The notes under the pieces are model-generated. The model had not been told where the DNA came from and made no database searches. It worked only from the letters and a program-made list of their open reading frames with translations. A stretch of DNA of 64,000 nucleotides from GH45 sp046704385 (GTDB taxonomy: Bacteria; Bacteroidota; Bacteroidia; Bacteroidales; SZUA-534): the NCBI GenBank assembly GCA_046704385.1, contig JBJKSB010000036.1, positions 67,108 through 131,107 of the forward strand. The letters are read 5' to 3'. Of this stretch, positions 18,618-26,545 are shown in pieces. The stretch's first letter is position 1. Every line of letters begins with the position of its first letter. The translations under genes and the position numbers were made by a program.

Positions 18618-19460
18618 TTATTTTAACTCCATACAGTTATATTCAATTTTAGTAAGTTCAAATTCGCCATAACAGAATTCTCCATCAGGGTGATCAAAAA
18701 TGGTTTTTACTTTTGACGGCAGGTTAAAACCATTAATATTTTTGTACTCTGAAACCGGGGTTTGCCACGGATAATTATAAAAAACCTTTCCGTCTTTGGT
18801 TTCATATCTGTCATTGCTGATAAAGTTTATTAATCTACCATCCCTGTCAAAATACAACTGTGCTTCAATTGTTATATTTCCGTTGGTATATTTTGCCTTA
18901 ACATTCAAATTATCAACAACATCCCACTCAATATCTTTACTGATCAATAAAGACGGAGCCAGGAGACATAAATCGTTAAAAAATGTAACTGTTTCAGCTT
19001 GGTTTGCTTCAGTTCCCTTAGCATCAACAACAGTAAAAATTCCTAATAACTTTCCTTTCATTACAGCCGTTTCATTTTTATAAATATGAACCACTTTTGC
19101 AGAAAGTCCCATCTTTTTGGCTACAATGTAAAATAGTCTTGTAGGGTCATCCTCATAAAAATTGTATTGAACCGATTTAATTTTCATAAAAGGGTCCTTT
19201 GGATTATTTCGAATTCCTCCCTTGCATTCGGCCCTGAAAGTCAAAACTTTTTCTTTGCCTACTACCCCAACAAAATACAAATACTTTTGAACAATCTCGG
19301 GGAGATGCGCAATATCCTCTTTTGTAAGTATACTGCATTCTAAATCTTTAGCCTTTTTTAATTCAGTAATAACAGCTTTTTTATAAATTTTTTCCATATT
19401 TTGAGTAAATGCATTAAAGGTTGTTATGATTAATATTAGTGTGATAAAAATTTGTTTCAT
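18618..19460 (-). CDS. DUF6544 family protein, probably exported
   Basis: A 280-residue protein from ATG 19460, which gives a signal peptide MKQIFITLILIITTFNAFTQ. A longer ORF reaches 19565, but its extra residues are polar and unlike a signal. The body matches the pattern I recall for DUF6544: LPEIVQKYLYFVGVVGKEKV, the GKLLGIFTVVDAKG segment, LLAPSLLI before a D-I-E-W-D-V-V-D strand, FISNDRY, TPWQ-type YPWQTPVSEY, and the closing FELTKIEYN. The function of the family is unknown. It may be a lipid-binding beta sheet like LolA, which is only a structural guess. Confidence 0.78.
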   Translation of the reverse strand: MKQIFITLILIITTFNAFTQNMEKIYKKAVITELKKAKDLECSILTKEDIAHLPEIVQKYLYFVGVVGKEKVLTFRAECKGGIRNNPKDPFMKIKSVQYNFYEDDPTRLFYIVAKKMGLSAKVVHIYKNETAVMKGKLLGIFTVVDAKGTEANQAETVTFFNDLCLLAPSLLISKDIEWDVVDNLNVKAKYTNGNITIEAQLYFDRDGRLINFISNDRYETKDGKVFYNYPWQTPVSEYKNINGFNLPSKVKTIFDHPDGEFCYGEFELTKIEYNCMELK

Positions 19461-19618
19461 AAGGTTATAGTGGTTATACTCCTTGCTTTGTTTTAAAACG
19501 AAAACGCGTTGTTCCAATTTCATTTTCAGTTTGTTTATTATGGTAAAGTTAAAATTATATCCCATTCTCAGACTACTGACTGCGGATTGTTAATCCTGGC
19601 CAATCAGACTAATGATAA

Positions 19619-20455
19619 TTAAATTCGCTTTTTATTCCAATGCAGATTTAATTCATATCCTTGAGGAATATTTATAATTCTTTCATTTGAATATCCAAGA
19701 GCTAAAACACCAAGAGCCTTTTCTGTTTTATTAATTCCGAGGTGATTTTTAATTTTCTTGTTGTTGTTGATGGTCAATTTTAGCGAATCCATTAAGGTAC
19801 ATCCTATATTTAAAGAAACAGCTGATAAAATCATCGTTCCTAAAAGATATTGTGCACTCAATTCAGTAACTGGCATTCTGGGATTTCCAATTGCAATTAA
19901 AAGAACATTTGTATTCTCTTTAACAACTTTTTGTTTAATAAATAAATCACGCGCCATTTTCTTTTTTATTACATGCAATGATTTGGAAAATAAACTAATA
20001 AATTTTGTTATTGGTTTAAATGAGAACATTAATTTATACAACCTCATTACAAACTTCAAAGCGTATAAATCAATAGTCTGAATAATTTGAGGATCATTAA
20101 TAATCAAAATATCAATGTTTTTATTCTGATTAGGTGCATATTTTGCACTCCTTGCTATTTTTTCAATAATGTCATTCGGTATCTTTTTCTGTATGAATTT
20201 TTTTGTTGAACGTCGTAATTCTAACAGCGATACCAATTCATCATATCCTATTTTATTTATAACAGATATTTTTTTGGGAACCACATTATTCATTAAAATT
20301 GCTTGCTGTGGACAAAGAGCGATACATTTTTGACATTGATTACAAATTTCGTAATCAATTACAGGAAACCCATTATCACTATTAATACAATATTCTTTAA
20401 AATTATTAACACATATTGCACATTGTGTGCATCTGCTTTTATCAATTATAACCAT
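19619..20455 (-). CDS. Nitroreductase with N-terminal double [4Fe-4S] ferredoxin domain
   Basis: A 278-residue fusion. Residues 1-55 hold two cysteine clusters: Cys9, 12, 15 and 23, then Cys38, 41, 44 and 48. The second follows CxxCxxCxxxCP exactly; the first has a longer gap before its last cysteine. From about 70 comes an FMN-binding nitroreductase domain (LLELRRSTKKF, ARSAKYAPNQNKNIDILIIND, QYLLGTMILSAVSLNIG, LGVLALGY). Such proteins are NAD(P)H- or ferredoxin-linked flavin reductases of unknown substrate. ATG 20455 is preferred over 20503 because MVIIDKSRC is the usual start. A basic segment near 150-180 is longer than usual. Confidence 0.88.
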   Translation of the reverse strand: MVIIDKSRCTQCAICVNNFKEYCINSDNGFPVIDYEICNQCQKCIALCPQQAILMNNVVPKKISVINKIGYDELVSLLELRRSTKKFIQKKIPNDIIEKIARSAKYAPNQNKNIDILIINDPQIIQTIDLYALKFVMRLYKLMFSFKPITKFISLFSKSLHVIKKKMARDLFIKQKVVKENTNVLLIAIGNPRMPVTELSAQYLLGTMILSAVSLNIGCTLMDSLKLTINNNKKIKNHLGINKTEKALGVLALGYSNERIINIPQGYELNLHWNKKRI

Positions 20456-20874
20456 ATTATAAAATTTTCTGCATATAGTTTTATTTTTGATAGTTCCAGC
20501 CAAAGGCTATAGAACTAAGTAAAACTTATTAATTATTATACCCGGATTTTTCGGGGCAAACTGTGTGTGTCTTAATTATTTAGTTATGCTTTATTTCATA
20601 GAATTACGCAATGGTTTTTACTCGTGCCCAAATTTAATCTATAAATCCGGATCCCATATTCAACTAACATTAATTTTTAAATACAATTTTAGCAGTAACG
20701 GTTAAAATAAAAGTTGAATTGGTTAATTTTTGGCTTGTCATTCCAATTAAGAACTTTACTTGTGGTATCTTAACAATTAAATACCTCTCCCAAAATAGAT
20801 TAAATTATTAATTAATAAAAATCCAACGTATAAAAAATTGTCATATACAAAATGAATAACAGGTTCTTAATTTG
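20456..20874. other. Intergenic gap
   Basis: This 419-base AT-rich gap holds no gene that I can support. The only feature noticed is a weak hairpin (CCCG, seven bases, CGGG) around 20541-20556, which might be a poor terminator for the LuxR-type gene upstream. It should also hold the promoter of the nitroreductase gene, but no good TAnnTTTG box was found. Confidence 0.4.
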
Positions 20875-21654
20875 TTAAATTATTCCGATTCGTTTACAAT
20901 ATAATACAGCCTGTGTTGCATTCTCAGTTCTTGTTTTTCGAAGAATATTTTGTCTGTGATTATTTACCGTATTGATGCTAATTTTCATTTTGTCAGCAAT
21001 ATTATAGCTGTCGTATCCACGGCTAACGAGAATTAATACTTCTTTTTCACGTTTAGTAAGTAAAACTCCTGAATTTTTTCCATCAGTTTTATTGAATAGG
21101 TGTAATTCTCCTGTTTTAATATTTATCAACCGTCGTTGTGATTTTTCGTTTGGTGCACGTTCTGAATTTGGGTGAGAGATTACAAGTGTAAGCCATGTTT
21201 TTCCGTTCCTGTCCTGTTCTAAAGGAATACTTTGATGTATATGCCGCACGTAAAATCCATCGGTGTTTTTGGTTCTAAAATCATAAACCAGCTTGTAATC
21301 TTTCTTTTCATTAAACGACGACATCCCTGAAAGGAATTGGTAAAGCATATTATCAGTTTCTAAAACAAATGCCAGGTCATCGGGATGAATTCGTTCATAA
21401 TGCATCTCTAAGTCAATGGATTGTCGCTGATATTTATCAAAACCAAAAATCTCTAATTGCTCCTTGCTTTGTAACAGGTAATTATGTTTATGCATATCAA
21501 AAACGGCATAAATTGAGCTTTCAATTTCTGCCAATCGTTTTATCATCTCAATTTTTGGCATTATACGTTCATAATCCTCGTCTGTAACAACACATTTGTG
21601 AGATTCCTTATTCTTTAAACGTAGTGTATATTGTTGATTAAGACCTTTTTGCAT
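20875..21654 (-). CDS. PAS-like sensor with LuxR-type DNA-binding domain
   Basis: A 259-residue regulator. Residues about 40-185 look like a PAS domain (SSIYAVFDMHKHNYLLQS, ERIHPDDLAFV with the PAS-type HPDD, then YDFRTKNTDGFYVRHIHQS). Residues 197-259 are a LuxR/GerE helix-turn-helix (LTKREKEVLILVSRGY, then IADKMKISINTVNNHRQNIL). There is no receiver domain and no membrane segment, so it probably binds a small ligand in the cytoplasm. It is transcribed away from the Lnt-like gene, with 77 bases between the two starts, so it may control that gene and itself. Confidence 0.9.
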   Translation of the reverse strand: MQKGLNQQYTLRLKNKESHKCVVTDEDYERIMPKIEMIKRLAEIESSIYAVFDMHKHNYLLQSKEQLEIFGFDKYQRQSIDLEMHYERIHPDDLAFVLETDNMLYQFLSGMSSFNEKKDYKLVYDFRTKNTDGFYVRHIHQSIPLEQDRNGKTWLTLVISHPNSERAPNEKSQRRLINIKTGELHLFNKTDGKNSGVLLTKREKEVLILVSRGYDSYNIADKMKISINTVNNHRQNILRKTRTENATQAVLYCKRIGII

Positions 21655-21696
21655 TTATAGTTATAATTCACTATTTTATTTTGAAACGACTCATAA

Positions 21697-21704
21697 TATT
21701 TTTG
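21697..21704 (+). promoter_or_regulatory. Putative -7 box before the Lnt-like gene
   Basis: TATTTTTG matches TAnnTTTG and would give a transcript start near 21711. This supports ATG 21732 over TTG 21681 as the translation start. No TTG at the usual distance was found, so the site is tentative. Confidence 0.4.
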
Positions 21705-21731
21705 TGTGCAACGTTAAAAGTAAAGTATATT

Positions 21732-23135
21732 ATGGAAAAACTCAAAATATTTATAAAAAGCAAAGCATTCATTTATATAGCTTTATTTGTTGGTTGTATT
21801 TCGCTGTTATTTATCGGACAAGAGGTGCAATATGGAATATTTGCATGGATAGCTCCAATATTTTTGCTGCAATTCTCGCGCAGAGCAAAACCATTACAAT
21901 TTCTGTATTTATTTCTACTATTGATAGTGGCAGGTATTATTACCCAAAAGACACATAATTTATTTAACGATCCTGTATTTGGTTTAATTAATGGGGTTGC
22001 GTATGCATTTGTAATTTTCATTACTTATCTAACTGATAGATTGCTATTTGTGAAAGAAAAAAAATTACTGTTCACATTGATTTTTCCTGCTGTTTTTGTT
22101 GTAATTGAAGCATTGGTAACATCTGTAATTGGTACATCCGGAGTATTGGCACAATCACAGTTTACGTTTACTCCTTTTGCACAATTAAGTATTATTACCG
22201 GATTGCAGGGTATTACTTTTATAATATGTTGGTTTGCATCAATCCTTTATTGGATATCTGAAAATGATTTTAAACCTGTTTTTATTAAAAAAGGATTGAT
22301 CCACTTTGGAGCTGTATTCTTTATTATTTTAGGTTTTGGTTTCATAAGAATGGCTACACAAACTAAAGTTCAACAAAAGGTTAAAGTTGCTACCATATGC
22401 GGACCTTTTGACTTGTATCATAAAGTAAAAAGAGAAAAAGAAACTTTTTTACAACTGGGTAAAAACCCAAATATAAAAATACCTGTTTCGTTATTTTCAA
22501 GTGATAAAGATATTTCCATACAGATAAATAACACAAAAAAAGCAGCAGAGGCAGGAGCAAAAATTATAGTTTGGAGCGAGGGTGCCTTGTTTTTAAATCA
22601 AAAGCAACTTCCTCCCCTGGTTGCAGAAGTAAAAAACATATCAAAAACCTTCAATACATATATTTTGATTGCTTTTTTTGAAGAAAACAGTTCTCCAGGG
22701 CTTAAACCAATTAACAACAAAAGCATTTTAATAACCAAAGATGGAACTATTGGGTGGGAATATAAAAAATCGCATCCAACACCTGCTGAAATACCATTAG
22801 TTAATGCTGGAAATTCAATCATACCCACTTATGATACAGAATATGGAAGAATTAGTAATGTAATATGCTACGACTATGATTTTCCGTCTTTATTAAGACA
22901 GGCAAATAAAAAAAATGTTGATATTATGCTTGTTCCGGCCTACGATTGGAAAGAGTTTGCACCTATGCATTCAAAAATGGCACAGTTCGAAACTCTGCAA
23001 AGTGGACGGCTGCTAATTCGTTCAAATGGAAATGGGATTAATATGGTAACCGATAATCATGGTAAAGTCATTTCAGAACTTAACACCTTTACAAGTAATG
23101 ACAGAATTCTATATGCTAATTTACCATTAAATTAG
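21732..23135 (+). CDS. Apolipoprotein N-acyltransferase-like membrane protein (Lnt paralogue)
   Basis: A 467-residue protein with about six to seven N-terminal membrane helices (about 10-205) followed by a carbon-nitrogen hydrolase domain. The catalytic triad is Glu283 (VWSEGA), Lys346 (WEYKKSHP) and Cys379 (VICYDYDFP). In typical Lnt the motif around the cysteine is CYE and the lysine region reads YDKxHLVPFGEYxP. Here it is CYD and KKSHPTPAEIP, so this is a divergent member. It may acylate a special set of lipoproteins or another amine. The alternative TTG start at 21681 would add 17 residues. The partner gene in opposite orientation is a PAS-LuxR regulator, unlike the housekeeping lnt context. 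Confidence 0.8.
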   Translation: MEKLKIFIKSKAFIYIALFVGCISLLFIGQEVQYGIFAWIAPIFLLQFSRRAKPLQFLYLFLLLIVAGIITQKTHNLFNDPVFGLINGVAYAFVIFITYLTDRLLFVKEKKLLFTLIFPAVFVVIEALVTSVIGTSGVLAQSQFTFTPFAQLSIITGLQGITFIICWFASILYWISENDFKPVFIKKGLIHFGAVFFIILGFGFIRMATQTKVQQKVKVATICGPFDLYHKVKREKETFLQLGKNPNIKIPVSLFSSDKDISIQINNTKKAAEAGAKIIVWSEGALFLNQKQLPPLVAEVKNISKTFNTYILIAFFEENSSPGLKPINNKSILITKDGTIGWEYKKSHPTPAEIPLVNAGNSIIPTYDTEYGRISNVICYDYDFPSLLRQANKKNVDIMLVPAYDWKEFAPMHSKMAQFETLQSGRLLIRSNGNGINMVTDNHGKVISELNTFTSNDRILYANLPLN

Positions 23136-23166
23136 TCACCATCTGTTTATGCAAACTGGTAATGTT

Positions 23167-23991
23167 TTATTTATTAATTGCAGCTGTAATTATTCCTATT
23201 AACACACCCATCAAAACAAATGCTATTAAAGCAATTAACATTACTAAGCAAAACCTAAATATTTTACCTGTTAATTGTTTTGGTGAATAGTTACGGTAAT
23301 TTTTATATGCGGTGGGGTAATAAATTAATGTAATTGCAAATTGCCCCACAAAATATATTTCAGTTATCTTCGAAATTAAGCTTACAATGAACAGGAAAAG
23401 TTCTATAATTCCTATTAATCCAAGAATATAAGAATTTATTACCAAATGCTCGGTAAAATTATTTGGCTTTCCAAAAACAAGAAAAGCAATAAATGTATAT
23501 ATAGGAAGAAACAAGAATGAGAAATAATAGTAATATTTTAGTATAAAAGTAACCATTTTATTTGCTGAACCCTGACTATCCCAGGAGACATCCTTGTCAT
23601 CCGGCTGACTGATGTTTTCTTTATTCGTATTATCAGACAATGAATCAGAATAAGTTTCAGTTTGAGCAAATTTGGCATTTGTTAATATTTCTGTCATTTC
23701 GTTGGTATAGAAACCAATTACCATAACAGTAATTGTTGTTACAATGGCAAAAAATGAAAATGGGTTTGAATACCTCTTTCGTGTTCCACTTAAATACTTG
23801 TCAAATACGAGTCCCGGTTTAACCAATAAGTCTCTTAATGTTGGCCAAAATTGATTATCCCAACCCAGGGATGATATTAAATCTGACATTAAATATTTAA
23901 GCGTAATCCGGTTTCTGATAACCTTTGCACCACAATGGTAGCAATAGTTATCTGCTGGTTTTAATTCTATATCGCAGTTTTTACAATTCAT
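23167..23991 (-). CDS. DUF3667 zinc-ribbon membrane protein
   Basis: A 274-residue protein. The N-terminus carries a zinc ribbon (CKNC at 3-6 and CYHC about 11 residues later). The DUF3667 core follows (WPTLRDLLVKPGLVFDKYLSGTRKRYSNPFSFF), which is typical of Bacteroidota. About five membrane helices follow, with an acidic Asp/Ser-rich loop between the first and second. The function is unknown. Its ATG lies 15 bases after the stop of the truncated T9SS-tailed gene on the same strand, so they may be co-transcribed. Confidence 0.88.
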   Translation of the reverse strand: MNCKNCDIELKPADNYCYHCGAKVIRNRITLKYLMSDLISSLGWDNQFWPTLRDLLVKPGLVFDKYLSGTRKRYSNPFSFFAIVTTITVMVIGFYTNEMTEILTNAKFAQTETYSDSLSDNTNKENISQPDDKDVSWDSQGSANKMVTFILKYYYYFSFLFLPIYTFIAFLVFGKPNNFTEHLVINSYILGLIGIIELFLFIVSLISKITEIYFVGQFAITLIYYPTAYKNYRNYSPKQLTGKIFRFCLVMLIALIAFVLMGVLIGIITAAINK

Positions 23992-24006
23992 ATTTGTAGC
24001 AATAAT

Positions 24007-24501
24007 TTATACATTATCTCTGGTTATTGATATTACATTATTAGCCGGATTTGGGAATATTTTGACCGAATTATTGATATTTAGTCTGCTTTGATTCGAT
24101 GTGTTATTTCTATAAACGGTTGTATCTAAATAATGCGTATAATAATTTTCATAGAAACAGGTATAACCAAATGATAAATGATATTCACTATTAGCATTCG
24201 TAGGTATAACCGTCATAAAATTAAATGAGCACATGCAATTTGCCCCGCAGGAATCTGCGGCAGTTATATAAATAGAATCCTGAACCGTTTTTCTTATCAA
24301 ATAATGTGGCCCGCCACAGTTAGCAACAAGTATACCGGAAATATATATTGAATCATTTGTAAAATACACTTCAAATGAGTCAGAATAGGATTTATGTCCA
24401 TTCTGACAATTATTTTCAATATCCGGAACTGTATCTATTATTTGTGCTTTTAAAGAAAACACAAAGAAAAGAATCGGAATTATTACTACTATTTTTTTCA
24501 T
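24007..24501 (-). CDS. Secreted protein with a truncated T9SS sorting tail
   Basis: A 164-residue protein with a signal peptide (about 1-19, cleavage after LKA). The mature part is cysteine-rich (CQNG, NCGG, DSCGANCMC, YTCFYE). It ends with the beginning of a type A T9SS sorting domain: VKIFPNPANNVISITRDNV and then a stop. Normal tails of this type run about 70 residues beyond the PNPA motif and end in a K-L-I-x-x strand; here about 50 residues are missing. The next codons do not restore the domain. Unless the stop is a sequence error, the protein should not be sorted properly by T9SS. The function of the body is unknown. Confidence 0.75.
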   Translation of the reverse strand: MKKIVVIIPILFFVFSLKAQIIDTVPDIENNCQNGHKSYSDSFEVYFTNDSIYISGILVANCGGPHYLIRKTVQDSIYITAADSCGANCMCSFNFMTVIPTNANSEYHLSFGYTCFYENYYTHYLDTTVYRNNTSNQSRLNINNSVKIFPNPANNVISITRDNV

Positions 24502-24682
24502 TTTACCAGTTTATTTATATAACAATAAGTCATTTACAAAGATTATAATACTCTTAATCAGGTTGCCTTAGAGTTCCATACGGTGTTTATGTAAGTGATG
24601 GCAGATTGTGTTGCATTTTTCTATCAAACCGTAATGTGGTTTGAGCGAACTTCAAACGCTAATATTACTACTTCGCCTGCCC

Positions 24683-25578
24683 TTACTTATACAAAATGTT
24701 AGCCACAGTAATTTCATCCAGTTTTTTAGAAATTTCATTCGCTTCATTTATCAAATCGTTTGGATAATCGTTAATTTGAAGAATCCGAATTGCATTTCTG
24801 TTTTTAAGTTTACCTCCTTTTAATTTATAATCAAAATCTACGTTATTGTCCTTTATTATCTCGCTGAAATGATAAAGTTCATATTCATCGGTTAACATAT
24901 CTGTTAATTCAATATCATGAGTTGAAACAAATACAATATTATTATTTTTTGAAAGTGTTGAAAGGACTGCTCTTTGAATAGATTATTCGCAATGTTATTT
25001 AATTTTAAGAGCTGTGGAATTGAACCAAGATATTTATTTAAATGTCTTTTATTCCAATAATGAATTCCAATATTAACAAGAAAAGTACACAGAAAAACAA
25101 AAAACATTTGCGGATTAAATGAAAGCATTACAAGTGATACAAAACTTATAAATGACAACAACCGAATAATATAAAACCATTTTGGCGGTTCCTGGTGTTC
25201 TTCTTGAAATAAGGATGAAATATAGAACACGTCAGCTTTGTTTAATTTTTCAAGTTTTAGCTGAGTATTAATTCTAAAATCTTTATCGTCTGTTAGTTTT
25301 TTAATCAGTTTTTCTTTTTTGTCTTTGTCTGTGATACTATTAGGAATAACTCTTAGTTTATTGTAAAAACATTGTTGTCCGACTTTTGAAGTTGTCCTGT
25401 CCAGAAACATGAATTCTTCAAAATTCAAATCGTTACAGGTTTTCTCAGATAGTACTTGAAATGAATCGCAATTATCTTTGTTTACGAAATATTTTTCAAT
25501 CAAATCGAATCGGAAATCATCGTCTTTAAACTGTCCAAACGATTCTTTTAATTTCTCTATTATTTTCTTTTTTCGCAT
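24683..25578 (-). pseudogene. MutS-family ATPase of Bacteroidota, internal deletion removing the ATPase core
   Basis: The N-terminal piece (25578 to about 24980) reads as a MutS-related protein with the lever-like region FMFLDRTTSKVGQQCFYNKLR and a pair of membrane helices (WFYIIRLLSFISFVSLVML). After NIANNLF the frame changes and the sequence continues as RAVLSTLSKNNNIVFVSTHD, then IELTDMLTDEYELYHFSEI, the C-terminal part of the same family. The parts in between, which carry the Walker A and Walker B motifs, are missing. ORFs of 224 and 71 codons remain. This is a membrane-anchored MutS-like family and not the repair MutS. It is a dead gene, or an assembly deletion. Confidence 0.85.
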
Positions 25579-25746
25579 TACTATTGCTCTGATGCATAAT
25601 TTTTCGATTATTGTGGCTAATAATAAATGAAGTTATTTCTAACATTCATAATATCATTGTTTTATTCGTTTATAAATAATTATAAGCAGCTAAAAAAATA
25701 ATCGTTTGACCTTTTTTAACATAAATAAAAGTAAAACCCAATTCTA

Positions 25747-26052
25747 TTATTTCCAAAAATTTATGATGATGAAAATACGGGGTGGGATATTTTGTTGGTT
25801 TTCAGGGAATTTTTTATTGTAGGTGGAATCACAATCGGTTGAGTCGATTTCACAGTCAGGCGAGTCAATTTCATTGCCGGCGGAGTTAATTTCATGACGG
25901 GTCGTGTCGATTTCAGCACAGGTGGAGTCGGTTTCATGGCCGGCGTTGTTGATTTCAGCATAGGTCGGGTTAATTTCATTATCGGTGGTGATGATTTCAG
26001 TGTGGTTGACACTTATGTAATCCTGATTCCATTCAGGGAACAAATCATGCAT
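25747..26052 (-). CDS. Possible 101-residue heptad-repeat protein
   Basis: An ORF from ATG 26052 begins MHDLFPEWNQDYISV and runs into about eight seven-residue repeats of the form E-I-[DN]-S-x-x-x (for example HEINSAG, NEIDSPD), ending with a short basic and hydrophobic tail. There is no signal peptide. Because the underlying DNA is a 21-bp repeat, the other frames are open too and give their own seven-residue repeats. Coding status is therefore uncertain. The frame chosen has a non-repeat N-terminus, which is mild support. Confidence 0.35.
   Translation of the reverse strand: MHDLFPEWNQDYISVNHTEIITTDNEINPTYAEINNAGHETDSTCAEIDTTRHEINSAGNEIDSPDCEIDSTDCDSTYNKKFPENQQNIPPRIFIIINFWK
25827..26010. 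repeat. 21-bp tandem repeat (minisatellite), about 8-9 copies
   Basis: The core TTTCA/TTTCAT recurs at exactly 21-base steps: 25848, 25869, 25890, 25911, 25932, 25953, 25974 and 25995. A unit reads like GGAGTTAATTTCATGACGGG. A degenerate copy precedes the array. Copies differ from each other at several positions, so the array is not newly formed. The period is a multiple of three, so every frame repeats every seven codons. Confidence 0.92.
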
Positions 26053-26111
26053 TTTAATACCTGTAAATTACCACTCATGCCCAGAACCAGGTTCTCCCTT
26101 TCTTAATCCTA

Positions 26112-26119
26112 TAGATTTG
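26112..26119 (+). promoter_or_regulatory. Putative -7 box for the small lipoprotein and second giant protein
   Basis: TAGATTTG is a full match to TAnnTTTG, 48 bases before the lipoprotein ATG. No clear TTG at 18-20 bases upstream was seen. Confidence 0.45.
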
Positions 26120-26166
26120 TTTGACATAATTCTTATGCTCAAAAAGCAAACTGAAATTAATTGAAA

Positions 26167-26526
26167 ATGCCAAATCATATAAAAATCTCATTAGGCTTTC
26201 TACTTGCACTGGCTTTAAGCTGCAACAATATTCCGGCAGTAAACCCGGGATCAATTGTAAACTGTAAGTGGGAGTTAATTGGTAACCAGGGAAACAACCT
26301 GAATCTAAACCCCGGTGATACCATACAATTCAGCAGAAAAGGCGGAAAGTGTATTATAGGCAGCGAACAGAATCTCTCCTATTACACTAACGACAGCCTT
26401 TTGCTTTTGAATTATTATAATACAAGACATGTTTTTAAAATCAATTTTTCTGACAGGCGACTTGAATTAGTTGAATTATACAGTGGTAACAATACCACTT
26501 ATACTTTTAAAGCAATTTCAGATTAA
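26167..26526 (+). CDS. Small lipoprotein upstream of the GLUG/MBG protein
   Basis: A 119-residue protein from ATG 26167 (a TTG at 26161 is also in frame). The signal peptide ends in a lipobox with Cys19 (ALALSC). The mature part has the pattern of a small beta barrel (CKWELIGNQGNN, GDTIQFSRKGGKCIIG, HVFKINFSDRRLELVELY). No family is recognised. The stop lies 19 bases before the ATG of the giant GLUG/MBG protein, so the two are very probably one operon, and the lipoprotein may help its secretion or anchoring; this is inference. Confidence 0.75.
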   Translation: MPNHIKISLGFLLALALSCNNIPAVNPGSIVNCKWELIGNQGNNLNLNPGDTIQFSRKGGKCIIGSEQNLSYYTNDSLLLLNYYNTRHVFKINFSDRRLELVELYSGNNTTYTFKAISD

Positions 26527-26545
26527 CAACCCAAAAACTCACGTT

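Larger units (their letters stand above)
25579..26111. other. Long spacer containing a 21-bp minisatellite
   Basis: The stretch from the MutS-family pseudogene to the promoter of the small lipoprotein has no clearly supported gene. Its main content is the 21-bp tandem repeat described separately, with overlapping ORFs in three frames. The sequence TGTGGCTAA at 25611-25619 is the inverted copy of TTAGCCACA at 24699-24707, so the MutS-family pseudogene lies between short inverted repeats. Confidence 0.5.

Noticed and set aside
25827..26010. The 21-bp array as a CRISPR
   Set aside because: The period is too short, units are contiguous without unique spacers and no cas gene is nearby.
25761..26012. 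83-codon basic heptad-repeat ORF in the minisatellite
   Set aside because: It starts within the repeat and is open only because the period is 21 bases; the 101-codon frame has slightly better support, and neither is secure.
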